From Lutraria lutraria (lineage: Eukaryota; Mollusca; Bivalvia; Venerida; Mactridae): DNA of 64,000 nucleotides. Shown here piece after piece: positions 25,601 through 40,600 of this stretch. The DNA is taken from the NCBI GenBank assembly GCA_964023205.1, contig OZ026850.1:7079770-7143769 (forward strand), read 5' to 3'. Numbering within the stretch: position 1 is the first letter of the stretch; each line of letters starts with the position of its first letter. A program made the position numbers and the translations under genes. Under the pieces are notes generated by a model. The model was not told where the DNA came from, did not search any database, and saw only the letters and a list, made by a program, of their open reading frames with translations.

Positions 25601-28600
25601 AAATGCTCTTGTGGTTTCCTCATTTTCTCAAGGGATTTTGATAAAACTTCCATGGAACTATTGTTATTGAGATACCCAATGCATGTTGTAAAGGTTTTAT
25701 GATTCGATAAATTTTGACAAAATTATGGCCCTTTGTTAATTTTGTGCATATGCAATATATAGAGAAATACTCTTTCGTTTGCAACTACTTCCGTATTTCT
25801 CAAGGGATTCTTACCAAACTTTGATAGAACTATTGTCACCAAGTTCACCAGCACACATTGTCAGGGTTTTGTGATTCCATAATTTTTCGCAGATTTACAA
25901 CCCTTTGTTTGCCTGTACCAAACTTTAACCAAAAACGTTACCACCTGCAATCATCAAACTTCCTATCTTGGTTCATCATGACAATATCTACTGGACCTGT
26001 GCATTTTCAAAAAGGGCAACCGGAGGGGGCATGGTGTTAAAAAACACATCTTGTTTTCACGTGAAATACAGCTTAAAATGTTTTGTGTGATAAGAATTTT
26101 ATTCTGTGAACTGACAATGCAGAAATAATTAATCCTTACTAGGGCTGTCCCGATATAGATCTCAGCCGATATGATACGTATTGCGATACGGTACTAGCGA
26201 TATGCGATATCAACGATACGATATAAAAATATTTCAAAGTAATGAAAAACGTTGTAATATTAGTGTTTTTTGGGAATACTGCATATTTGTTTGGTGGTAG
26301 AAAGTCCTACTTTAAAAAACTGTTAAAAAGATGTAAAACTAAAATCGTCCTGTACTTAAAGTCATCAATTTGATTCACATATAATTATGTTAGTTGATTT
26401 TGTGGAAATTAAATAATTATGAGAAATATTATAAAAGAAGCAAGTTTTAATCTATGTTCCATAAATGACCTTATACAGTAAAGTTCCGCTATTAAGACCA
26501 CCCTTCGGACCGCCATGAAGTGGTCTTAATTTGAAGTCGGTCTTAATAGCGGAACTCAGGTGTTGATGATGATAACAGTAGCAATATGTAGTTCAACTAT
26601 ACAAGGCACTTGACATACATTCTGTTCCTTGATTGTGTGTTTATTAGTAATTTTTGCATGTGCTTTCTTCATATTATTTATGTAAAAAATGCATTAATTA
26701 CAGAAAGCTGAGTTCTTTTTGAGAGTTCAAAATGTACAAAAATCTGAATTATGAACATCTGTCAATGAGTGATTTCATGGTCCTCTGTCCTGTACTCAGA
26801 CTGTATTCTATTGGTGATTGTAATTTTATAATCGATTCAAACACAACATTGATATGGTTTAAGTAAATAAATAGAAAAACAACATAAACAGAAACATAAA
26901 ACTGAAATTATTTTATTATCAATACATATATATTAAACAGAAGAAACATTTGCTTCATTAAAAGGTCATTTAGTGACTGATAGTGATAGCATGTACATGT
27001 ACATATGAACATAATATTATAACGAGTCCAGTAAGTCCTGTCATTGGTACACTCAAAATTGTCAAGAGTTTTTCTCTTCTTTTCTCTTTCCTGACCTGAA
27101 ACAACAAAATGAAAAAAATCATTATTCTATTTGCATCAAGTTTGAAGTGCTTAGTAAAAATCACCAAAACAATAAATTATTACAGTGCAGAATAATCAGT
27201 GATATAAATCAAGTGTTGAATATCTTAATCAAGGAAAATAAATTAAATGTTTAATAATCCATACAGTATTCAGTGATATTTTAAAGACCAAGAATGATAA
27301 TGCAAGAAAATAATGCGTCATGCTGATAAAAATATACGAGGATCATAAAGCACCAATGGAAAAATTATTCGATCTCATTAAAATAATTAGCCAAAATACG
27401 TACCTATCCAAAAACTCGTAACAATTGCATTTGTTTCTTTTTGTGAAAACACGTTCACATCAAGATGAGCAACAACACCAATTAATCCATCGGTGTTAAT
27501 TGACACTTTTAGACCCCTTTATTACAGTCATTTAATCGTGTTGATCCATTTGTTTTCACAACTAATTTACGAGCGTGTCAACACATATGCCGAATCGGGT
27601 TAGGTATAAAGTTTAAACAGACGGACCGGTCGTATTACCGGGACCAAAATACGTAGAAATACCGGTATTGGGACCGAATAAAGTGGTCTTAATACGTAAT
27701 AGCGGGGCGGTCTCATTATCGGAACCGGCGACCATTGAAATAAAGAAGGAAAATATCGGGACCAAGAAAAAGTGGTCGTATTATGCGGACGGTCGTATTA
27801 TCGGGACGGTCGCATTATGGAACTTTACTGTATTAAGAATAGAACCACATAAAATTGTTTAAAGAATAAGGGTTATGATTGTCAAATTGATTAACAATAC
27901 TAAATTAATAATGAATAATTAATCATATGATGGTGAGACATATTTGTTCTAAGGTTGCTAGTCCCACCACTATACTTGACATCGCGTTGACACTTCTTAC
28001 AGACAACTACGTGCTTGTTTCATTAATCGGCAAACCAAAATGCTGCCATATTTTTATGTAAAATTACATGGTGGCGTAATACAAATTATAAGTCAATTTC
28101 TACTTGACAAAATCTGAATACTAGTACTAGTATTCGAATCGAATTCGTTGTCTAGCTTTACCTCACGCTTCTAATGTCCATAAATAGAGTATGGAATCCC
28201 GGATATTAGTTGAGTAAGCATTGGCGACGATGATACGAGAGTAAATTCGCAAATTTAGTTCAGTTGTCCAACATTCTAAGAGTTTTTTTAATATGAAATA
28301 AAAAACCGCGATACGGCCGATACGAGACCTTCCGATACGATACGCATATCGTTCAGCACTGTACCGGTACGTACCGGTACGCAGCCATATCGGGACAGCC
28401 CTAATCCTTACAGAGGTCACAGTTTACACAATATTTAACATTGCCTCATGAATTGGAGCAATTGAATTTGATGTTGACTGGTGCAAGCAGACAATTTACA
28501 GGGTTGTTAACTCTATTGATTTAATAGTACCCAGTATAGTATAACTGACATATTGCTGATAATTTTTAGCTCACCTGATTCATCAGGTGAGCTTTTAGGA

Positions 28601-31600
28601 TCGGTGAATGTCCGGCGTCCGGCGTCCGGCCACAATTAGTTTGTTTACACGCTAGCAACAGCAGCTCTTAACGAATCTTGATTAAACTTGCTCACAATGT
28701 ACATGGCCACAATGTCTCGGCTAAATATGGGCAAAATCTGATTATAACTTCTAGAGTTATGGGCCCTTGAATAACAAAATTTGCTATATTAAGCTTGTTT
28801 ACACTCTAGCGCCTTCACCAATCCTGATCATATTTTCAGTAAATGTGAATAACCAAAAGATCTTGGACAAGTTCGATTATGGGCAATATCGGACCAGAAC
28901 TTAAAGAGTTATGGGCCCTTGACTTTGAAAATTTGCTATATTTTAGCTTGTTTACACACTAGTGCCTTCATTTATACACCGATCCTAATAATATTTTCAG
29001 TAAATGAGTATAACCAAACGATCATGGACAAGATCGATTATGGGCGGAATCGGACCACATCTTCAAGAGTTATGGGCCCTTGACTTAGCAAATTTGCTAT
29101 ATTTTAGCTTGTTTACACTCTAGCACCTTCATTTATTCACCGATCCTAATCATATTTACAATGAATGTGTATGACCTTATGGTTATGGACAAGTTAAATT
29201 ATGGGTGGAATCGGACCACAACTTCAAGAGTTATGGACCCTTGGATTAGAAAATTTGCTACGTTTTAGCTTGTTTAACAGTATTATACCTTCATTGTTGG
29301 TTTTGATCTCAAAATCTACGTAAAAATGAGTTTTACGAGATGGAAACTATATTACCTGGTCATTGATTATTGGCCTTTGTTCTCAGGTGAGCTATAAAGG
29401 GCCAATGTGGCCCTCTTGTTTATTTATTTCATTGAAGAAGAAATGCTTTTGGCAACTATTTGTAAAAGTCATCCAAACTGGCCCAGGATATAAAGAATTT
29501 TGTCCAATTGATTTGAAACATGCTGTGCAAGACTTTCAGACCACTTCTTAAAGACCAACCATTGCACCTTCTTGCAGCAACAATTGCTTACATTGTTAGC
29601 TCACCTGGCACAGAGTGCCAAGATGAGTTCTTAGGATCGAGCTATGTCCGTCGTCCGTCAGTCAGTCCGTACGCACCCAGGTGTCGTTATGGGGTTAGGG
29701 TAAGTACAAGTTGTCGTTATGGGGTTCCAGTACGTACAAACCGACGTTGTGGGGAAAATTTGTGCTTATGGAGTACAAAAATGTTGAAAAATCTTCTTCT
29801 CCGAAACCACAAGGCCTAGAGCTAAGATATTTGTCATAATGCATTGTCTAGTAGACCTTTACCAAGTTTGTTCAAATTATTGCCCTTGGGTCAAAATTGG
29901 CCCTGCCCCGGGGGTCACTTGATTTACATAGGCTTATATAGGAAAATTTAAAAAATCTTCCCCAAAACCCCAAGGCCTAGAGCTTAGATATTTTGTATGT
30001 AGCATTGACTTGTGGACCTCTACCAAGTTTGTTCAAATTATGGTCTCGGGGTCAATATTGGCCCTGCCCAGGGGGTCAGTTGCTTTCAACAACTACTTGA
30101 CAGTTGAGGTAGATAACTTTTTACCATGACAAGTAACATCCCTTGATTAAATTATCCCTTAGTGTTACGATACTCAGGTGATCGATACAGGGCCATCATG
30201 GCCCTCTTGTTTTGAAAAACTAATTTAGAGAAGTAATTTTGAATAATTTTCTAGGATATTGATGCAGAGGATGAAAAAGCATTACTGCAGTTTATGTCTC
30301 ATAATCCTCCAGCAAGACGCACCCTGGCAGATATCATACAAGAAAAACTGACGGAGAAAAAAACTGAAATACAGAGTCAGATGACAGGTTAGTACATTGA
30401 CATGTGTCTCTTATAGGTATTGTTGGTAGGGCTATTTAAACTGATATGCCTAATACTGCCTGTCAGTTAAACTCTCTGTTGTTCAAAATAACATAAGAAT
30501 GATCTAGTCGTCAGCTCACCACTGGTTAGTAAAATATTCCATTTAGGTGGTAAGCATGGTCTGCTCCAAATGTGGATCTGTATCAGCAAGTAGCTTCACC
30601 TCCTGGGAAATTCTAATTCAAATTGTCTGCTTTCAGGTTAAAACTTTTTATGCCCCTGTATCAATAAATCAGGAGCATACTGTCTGTTTGTCTGTCTGTT
30701 TGTTTGTCTGTTTGTTTGTCTGTCTGTTTGAACCAAACTTTAACCTTGTCATTAAAATCAAAATGCTTCCATCTACATTCATCAAACTTCATATGTAGGT
30801 TCCTCATGTATTCTGTTTTTAGCTCACATGTCACAAAGTGACAGGGTGAGCTTTTAGAGTCAGTCTCCGTCCGGCGTTGTGCGTGCGTGTGTCGTCAAAC
30901 TTTTTGTTGTGAACACACTAGGGGCCACATTTTTAGCTGACAAAATCTCGAACGAGTTCGATATTGGGCCATTTTGGCTGAAAAACTAGGGTCACCAGAG
31001 CCAAATAAGGGAAAACCTTGTGAACACTTTAGAAATCACTGTTTATTTCAATAATTTGTAGGTCAAGTTTGATAATGGGTCATTTCCGGTCAAAAACTAG
31101 GTCACTAGGATAAATTGCTGGAAAACCTTGTGAACACTCTAGAAGTCACCGTTTTGATTGGATCATCATGAAACTTCGTCAGAATGTTTGTCTTTATAAT
31201 ATCTTGGACGATTTCGAACATGGGTCATCTTGGGTCAAAAACTAGGTCGCTAGGTCATATCTTATGAAAACCTATGTTAACACTGTAGATTTCACAGTTA
31301 TAATTGGATCTTTTCCAAACTTTGTCAAAGTGTTTGTTTTAATGATATAATCGTTAAGTATAAAATGTGGGTCATCTGGGGTCAATTACTAGGTCACCAG
31401 GTCAAATCTTAGGAAAACTTTGTTAACACTGTAGATGTCACAGTTTTGATTAGATCTTCACCAAACCATGTAAAAATGTTTGCCTCAATGATATGTGGGT
31501 CAAGGTTGAATATGGTTCAGCCAGGGTCAAAAACTGGGTCACCAGGTCAAATCTTAGGTAAAATCTTGTAAAAGCTCTAAATTGCATGGTTTTAATTGGA

Positions 31601-34600
31601 TCTTGTCTGATTGCTCGTCTCAATGATATTAAGGATAAGTTTAAATATGGCTCATCTAGGGTCAAAAACTAGGTCACAAGGTCAATCTTCGGTAAACCTT
31701 ATTAATTCTGTAGATGTCAAATTTTGATTGTATCTTCACCAAACCTTGTCAGAATGTTCGTCTTAATGATATGTAAGACAAATTCGAACATAGGTCATCT
31801 GGGGTTAGAAACTAGGTCACAGGTTCAAAACAAAGTTTTAATGAGTGAACAGTGATTGTCATGTGAGCGATATTGGGCCATCTTGGCCCTCTTTGTTTTG
31901 TGTGACACAAAGTCAAACAAAATGAGGAAATTGTTGTTTGCCTAACTATAACAATAGTTATTTGGGTGTCAAAAACAATAAAACCAACCTTTAAGTATGT
32001 TATTTGATCGCACCTTGGATTGTTGACATGTCAAAATTCTACCATTATCACATCAAACAAACAAACCATCATAGAATTCTTTTGTCGAAACAACCTGACT
32101 GCGAAACTCATTAACATGAAATGAATTCCTGGTTTACAGCATTAGAAGTTGCTCGGAAACAGCCGATCAAATGTCCAGTTTTATGCTGATTGTAAAACTT
32201 AGAAATATAAAAGAATGATTAATTTGGCATATGTTTGTGTAAGCAAGTAAAAACTATTAACTACATTTTATGGACCATTCAAGCATGAATTCTGTGTAAA
32301 TGTATTGTGTTCTACCCCAGATAATGCCAGTGTACAGATGGATCAACTTGACGACAGACTGGTTCATATGTACAAAAGTATACGACAAGTGTTACAGAAA
32401 TATCGCAGTGGGAAATTGCCAAAGGCTTTCAAAGTCATACCAACACTCCGAAACTGGGAGCAGGTTTGTACTTTCTGTAGGGGTTTCTCTTGGAATTCTG
32501 TAACGCAGCCATCAATTCTATAGGAAAAATTAGGATGTTTTAATGAGCCTGCTTACGGTTAGCTCGAAATAGTCGCCACAATGGTAGTTGCGTGACTGCA
32601 AGTTAATTAGTTAGTTTGTCCAGATTTTCCTTGTCCTGGCTTATCACCTTTATGAATTGACATATTTTAAAATAACTTAACCTAATTTTAAAAACCATGA
32701 GACGGTGTGCAGTGCACAAGACTCAGGTCCATAGCTCCAAGGTCAAGGTCACACTTAGAGGTCAAACTTCAAAAAGAGTATCATAGACCTTGTCTGGGCT
32801 GTATCTCCATTATGTATTGATTTATTGGAAAATATCTTGGCAAATATCTTAAACACCATGAGATGGTGTGTTGCACACAAGTCCGTAGCTATAGGTACAA
32901 GGTCACACGCGGGCTCGATATGTTGCCCTTGGGCTTCTAGTTTATAATACATTCTACGGTAACGTTGAATAAATGATTTATAAACTGGCAAACAATATTA
33001 GAAACAAACATGTTAAGTTTGTGGTACCAGGATTGTTATTTTAAATAAGGTCAGTGAGAAGGAAGGGTTCCCCAACTAACCCTTTTCCCCCACTAAATCT
33101 TTTCTTCCCCAACTAAATCTATTCTTCCCCACTAAACCTATTCTTCCCCAACTAATTCTATTCTTCCCCAACTAAATCTATTATTCCCCACTAAACCTAT
33201 TCTTCCCCAACTAAACCTATTCTTCCACACTAAACCTATTCTTCCCCAACTAAACCTATTCTTCCCCAACTAAATATATTCTTCCCCACTAAACCTATTC
33301 TTCCCCAACTAAATCTATTCTTCCCCACTAAACCTATTCTATCCCAACTAAATCTATTATTCCCCACTAAACCTATTCTTCCCCAACTAAACCTATTCTT
33401 CCACACTAAACCTATTCTTCCCCAACTAAACCTATTCTTCCCCAACTAAATCTATTCTTCCCCACTAAACCTATTCTTCCCCACTAAACCTATTCTTCCC
33501 CAACTAAATCTATTCTTCCCCACTAAACCTATTCTTCCCCAACTAAACCTATTCTTCCCCAACTAAATCTATTATTCCCCACTAAACCTATTCTTCCCCA
33601 ACTAAACCTATTCTTCCACACTAAACCTATTCTTCCCCAACTAAACCTATTCTTCCCCAACTAAATCTATTCTTCCCCACTAAACCTATTCTTCCCCACT
33701 AAACCTATTCTTCCCCAACTAAATCTATTCTTCCCCACTAAACCTATTCTTCCCCAACTAAACATATTCTTCCCCACTAAACCTATTCTTCTCCAACTAA
33801 GCCTATTCTTCCCCACATAAACCTTTTTTCGACTAAACCTATTCTTCCCCACATAAACCTTTTTTCAACTAAGCCTATTCTTCCCCACATAAACCTTTTT
33901 TCAACTAAACCTATCCTTCCCCAACTAAACCTTTTTTCAACTAAGCCTATTCTTAGGCATTGACCCTGAAGTTTCTTATGGCAAACTCTGAAGTTAGATA
34001 ACTATTTATGTATGAAATTGAATCATACCTTGTATTCCCACAAAAGTAATTTAGAAAACAAAATGGACTCGAAAACTTTCAAACTACCTATCATATTTAT
34101 TCTGCATATAGTCAGGTTAGATTTCTATTCTTGTTCCAGCCTGAGAATGATAAATACTGATTACACTTTCCTCATATTTTCCAGATCTTGTATTTAACAG
34201 AACCAGAAACATGGTCTGCGGCTGCAATGTATCAAGCTACAAGAATTTTCTCCTCAAATCTTAATGCTAAAATGGCACAAAGGTTTGGTTATATTTATAT
34301 TTTCCCTGATTGGCAATACTCATTTATTTCCTTGTATTCTATAAGATTGGTGTGATCTGTTCCTATGATTTGGATTTCAAGCCAATTTAGTAGTTATCAG
34401 CATGAAATCTAGGAAGGCTTATCTTGGGACTTTCAGTTCAATTCTTCTGGAAAACTCATGTATTTTATGCCTCCATATCTGCAGGGTACTGATGAGATGC
34501 TTTTATGCCTCCCTATCTGCAGGGTACTGATGGGATAGTGATTCACTTGTCCTTTCATTGCTACAACCTTTACAACATATTGCCATTTTGTCAAGCACCA

Positions 34601-37600
34601 ATTATGGTACCTGTATTGCTTTTGGTTATAATCATATATTTTTGGTGCAGTTGTGAGACTTATTTAATTTCTCTGTTTGGAAAATCTATTGGGCAGTGGG
34701 TATTGTATTCCGTGATGTTATATAGAGCAGTGGGTATTGTATTCCGTGATATTATATAGAGCAGTGGGTATTGTATTCCGTGATATTATATAGAGCAGTG
34801 GGTGTTGTATTCCATGATATTATATAGAGCAGTGGGTATTGTATTCCGTGATATTATATTGAGCAGTGGGTATTGTATTCCGTGATATTATATAGAGCAG
34901 TGGATATAGATATTATATAGAGCAGTGGTTATTGTATTAATATGCGATATTATATAGAGCAGTGGGTATTGTATTCCGTGATATATAGAGCAGTGGGTAT
35001 TTATATTATATAGAGCAGTGGGTATTGTATTATGTGATATTATATAGAGCAGTGGGTATTGTATTATGTGATGTTATATAGAGCAGTGGGTATTGTATTC
35101 CATGATATTATATAGAGCAGTGGGTATTGTATTATGTGATATTATATAGAGCAGTGGGTATTGTATTTCGTGATATTTTATAAAGCAGTGGGTATTGTAT
35201 TCCTTGATATTATATAGAGCATATTGTATTCCGTGATATTATATAGAGCAGTGGGTTTGTATTCCTTGATATTATATAGAGCATATTGTATTCCGTGATA
35301 TTATATAGAGCAGTGGGTTTGTATTCCTTGATATTATATAGAGCATATTGTATTCCGTGATATTATATAGAGCAGTGGGTATTTTATTCCTTGATATTAT
35401 ATAGAGCAATGGGTATTGTATTCCGTGATATTATATAGAGCAGTGGGTATTGTATTCCGTGATATTATATAGAGCAATGGGTATTGTATTCCGTGATATT
35501 ATATAGAGCAGTGGGTATTGTATTCCGTGATATTATATAGAGCAATGGGTATTGTATTCCGTGATATTATATAGAGCAGTGGGTATTGTATTCCGTGAAA
35601 TTATATAGAGCAGTGGGTATTGTATTCCTTGATATTATATAGAGCAGTGGGTATTGTATTCAGTGATACTATACAGAGCAGTTGGTTTGTATTCCTTGAT
35701 ATTATATAGAGCATATTGTATTCTGTGATATTATATAGAGCAGTGGCTATTTTATTCCTTGATATTCTATAGAGCAATGGGTATTGTATTCCGTGATATT
35801 ATATAGAGCAGTGGGTATTGCATTTCATGATATTATATAGAGCAGTGGGTATTGTGTTATGTGATATTATATAGAGCAGTGGGTATTGTATTCCTTGATA
35901 TTATATAGAGCAGTGGGTATTGTGTTATGTGATATTATATAGAGCAGTGGGTATTGCATTTCATGATATTATATAGAGCAATGGGTATTCATATTGTAAT
36001 GTATCTTGTGATTGTTTGGAAATCTTAATATGAAATATTTTGTGTTCAATGTAGAAATCTTCTATTTACAGATTTTTCAATCTAGTTTTGTTACCTCGTA
36101 TACGGGATGATATTTCTGAATACAAAAGATTGAATTTTCATTTATATCAGGTACGTTATTATTTCAAAATATGAATGATGGATCTAACATCAATACTTAC
36201 AGAATTTAGTCAATGGGTCTTCACTTTGAGATTGTATTATGAACCATCTTAAAAGTCTGTTTGAACATCACTGTAACTCGGGTAAAATTGTTTAACAAGG
36301 GAACAAGGTTTACGTTTATCATGATAACTTGTTCCTGAATTATATGCAAAAAGCTTCACTTCTCTTGACTTATGAAATTGCTGGAATCTTACAAGGAGAT
36401 TAAATAGATGAATTTACTATATTTTGATCAACCACCTAAGCAAAGCATACTTGTTTATTTTCAGGCTTTGAAGAAAGCATTATTTAAACCAGCTGCATTT
36501 TTCAAAGGAATCTTGCTACCTTTATGTGAGGTAATGTTGAAAATATAAAAAAGATTTAGTTAAACTTTTATAAGATTATTAGTCAATGAATGGCTGGACA
36601 CAAACCATCAGTTTTCAACACTTTTTTATTAATTTTGATATTTGAAGACTTTCTTGGTGACATCTCTTTCAGCACATAGAGCAGCTGGGACCATTTATTT
36701 ATCTTTTGAAAATGTTACATAAATGATTATAGAATATTTAATGAAGTCTTATAAATACACTGGTATTAAAGCTTACAGTACGGTTCGGATGATTTGTCCG
36801 TAAATCGTGAATCGCCGCGGAATTAAAATCGCGCTAAGCCACAGGTAGATCGCTTCAACGCGGCGATTTGAATTTTGGCCGTCACGTTCAGAGCGACGAT
36901 GATCGACGGTGACCGTTACCACTGAAGGGCAATAACTTGCGGTGGATTGCGGCAACGATCACTCAACCCGGTAATACGCGATGTCGCCTCTTTAGTTTAC
37001 TCAAAACTTACAATTTTCTTGTCAATAACAGTGTTATTCACACATTATTTAATTGCACTTTTGTGAACAAATTGTTACCTGATATGTGTGAAAAATTAGC
37101 GTTGACATAAATTATAATCAACGATTGTTGAGAACTTAATAGTAGTTGATCAGCTTTAATTAATCTGTCGGCTTTCGTATATTATTGCACAAAATTATAT
37201 TACATGTAAACAGTGGACTGGTTTTATTGATTAGAGCACCGAGCTACATAGGTAAAATGAGAGACTGCGACTCGGTCTAAATAATGATTCTCGACCGATG
37301 TATAAAACACTTAAATCAGACATATGAATCTCGCCCTGTACATAACGCTGCATATTTAAAACATGGCTACACAGTTCACAAATTCGCTAAGCGTATTTGC
37401 CGTTTTTTCTACATATTTTCTTCAAGAATGGGATTTCCTACTTAACAAAATTTAATCAGATGCCTAGAGTTCTGTCGGTCTCGTGCCGACGGCTTTAGTA
37501 AGTGTTTGATCCTGAATTATCTTACCATGTGACTGTTTTCGGAAAATGAACGGTCAACAGAAAGCGAAATTAGAATAAAGATTCACAATAAATACCATTT

Positions 37601-40600
37601 TAGCTACTTGAGAGTCGGCTTTTGACGTTCGCAAATCAGCATGATCCTTAGCGATCAAAGATTACCGTCTGATAAGTTTTTTTCAAGATCGATGCCGCGA
37701 AGAAAATCGCTGCTACGGATGATAAATTGCTGATTACGAAGGCGGGGAAACGCAATTTTCGGACAAATCACCCGAACCGTACTGTAGTTCAACAGACACT
37801 TGATACAGATGAGCTTAATATGATGGTCATAGTTCTCCTGAACTCTACTCAAACCTCTGTGAATACCCTATTGTTTGTAGAGTCTATCTCTTACAAGCAG
37901 ATACTCTGTGGCACTCAAATATTGACACAACAGACAAAACAGGTCTGAGTTATCTCCCTTATGATGGCCTTGGTTTACAGGTTGGAACAAACATGAATTC
38001 ATCAGGTTACTCAATAGAGACATTAATGACTAGCTTTCTCACAGCCAAGAGTTCCAAGTCCCACCTGTGACCAGATATGTTTCACATGTGAGGTAGCTGT
38101 ACAAATAGCATATAGAAGGTTTTTGTTTCTTCCTAGGTAAACACCTAGGATATTCCTCCTCCGTTAAAGCTAGAAAAAATGATAAACGACCCTGACAGAA
38201 AAAAGAATGAACCAGTTAAGTTTAAATTTGTTTATATTTATGATATAACTGATTCTTTCTATATTTGTAGGCTGGTGATTGTACACTACGTGAAGCTGTG
38301 ATTATTGCTAGTATACTTATTAAGAGTTCAATACCAATGTTACATTCAGCGGCTGCATTGTTGAAGATCGCTGAAATGGATTATAACGGTGCTAACAGTA
38401 TATTCATACGATCACTTCTCGATAAGAAATATGCCTTACCATACAGAGTTGTTGATGCAATGGTTTTCCACTTTTTGAGGTAATGCTGTATAATGGTCCT
38501 TCCACTATTGCTCAATATTCCCAAATAAATCTGGGTGCTTTAATGAAGCATAATAATTGTTGTACAGTAAAATCTCGATTATCCGAATACGCGGTATTAT
38601 CCGAATAAAATCTACGGTCCCGATTACATCTCTGTATATTTCAACTACAATGAACCCCGGTTATACGAATTAGATATTACGAATACCTGGTGTAATCCAA
38701 ATACATTATTTGGTCCCGAAAGTCACGAATGCGCATATTTTCACACCTATTATTCGAATCGTCAGTTCATAACAATGGCTGATTGAGAATCAACTGGCAT
38801 GTGACAAACACTGTGCAACATTAATACATATACGAAGCGTGTCAAAAGTTGAATTGTTCAAATCAATGATGGGTTAATTGTAAAATTGATCATATTGTTT
38901 GTCACGATTTTATACTAATCACCACAAATATTTCCCTGTGATCTCAGACCACTACATATAAGTTAATATACGTACCTGGTGATCTGTATGAAATTATTTA
39001 CTTTTCGGTGTCATTCTAAATTTGAAAATTGATTCGAACAAAATTAAACTGAACTAACTAGAAAAGGATGATTAAGTGAAAAGAAATGTAAGAAAACATA
39101 AAAATATCACGTCTTTCTAACAATTCATTGTTTTGAAAAGTGACGACAGCGATGTCTAGTCATTAGGAAGTGAAGTAGAGAATTAAGTATTATTGTGTTG
39201 GATTGTTTTCTGTATATGCGCGGGTATTCATTTAACAAGAATTATTGTTTCATTTGTTAGCTCATATACATTCATAAAACAAGGATAAATAATAAAAACT
39301 GTTATACTTATTATCACTCACGTAGTGTCATGTTTGCATACAAGAGTTAACTCCCTTGTAATATACGGACAGTACGGAATTTATCATTTTCCAACAAGTA
39401 CATATCAAAATGGATTATTCGAAACCATGGATTATCCAAATGATTTTTCAGGGCCCAACGACATTCGAATAATCAGGGTTTTACTGTATTTGGTTTGTCT
39501 GATCATCAGACCATCAGGGGTCAATAACAAGGTCACTAGGTTAAATCTTAGGAAGAGTTTAACACTGTAGATGTCACAGTTTTGATTGGATCTTCACCAA
39601 ACCTTGTCAGAATGTTTGCCTCATTGATATGTGGTTCAAGGATGGAATGGGTCAGCTGGGGGTACAAAACTAGGTCACCAGGTCAAATCTTAGGTAAAAA
39701 CCCTGTTAAAGCTCTAGATATCACGGTTTTAATTGGATCTTCACCAAACCTTGTCAGATTGTTTGTCTTAACGATATTAAGGACAAGGTCAAATATGGGT
39801 CACCTAGGGGCAAAAACTAGGTCACGAGGTCAAATATTAGGCAAACCTTATTAACACTGTAGATGTCAAATTTTGATTGTATCTTCACCAAACCTTGTCA
39901 AAATGTTTGTCTTAATGCTTTGTAAGATAACATCGAACATGGGTCATCTGGGGTCAAAAACTAGGTCACAAGGTCAAATCTTAAGAAAAACTTGTCTATG
40001 CTGTAGTTGTCATGGTTTTGATTGGATCTTCACCAAACCTTGTCAGAATATTTGTCTTATTTATATGTAGGACAAGTTCTAACATGGGTCATCTGGGGTA
40101 AAAAACTAGGTCACGGGTTCAAAACAATGTTGAAATTAGTAAACAATGATTGTCATGTGAGCGATATAGGGCCATCTTGATCCTCTTGTTTATTATAGAA
40201 TACATGTATTTGTTCTGACCTCAACTTGTGTCAGATGTAATCCCAACTCCCACCTATTTTCTTGCCATGTTTGATGTCAATGTATCAAATCACTGTAAAC
40301 TTAGTCAATCATTACTCATGTTCCTTCTGATTCTATGACATGAAAGTTTAATGTTGCTGTAAAAGTCAGTAGTTCAATCAGCTTTTGTTTCATGTGCAAT
40401 ATTTGATTATTCAGCTCAACTTAATTGTTTGGCAGTGGTTTTGTTTTTGGTATTTAGTAAGCAATTTTCTAAGATAAATGTTTGTTGCAAATTCAGGTGT
40501 AGACATATTTATTTCAAGTTGTATATGTCCAAATAGCTGGTATGGAACTCCTTTTGTGGGTTATGTAAACATCTTATCAGTACTGTAAAACCTGAATATC

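Noticed and set aside
26140..28403. Transposase gene within the hAT element
   Set aside because: Only short frames rich in tyrosine, arginine and isoleucine from GATACG-type repeats occur. No catalytic or dimerisation motif is visible, so the element is non-autonomous.
33236..33852. Minus-strand frames of repeated [13 protein letters not shown]
   Set aside because: Translation of the ~20-bp VNTR in bystin intron 5. Copies change frame and no gene signals flank them.
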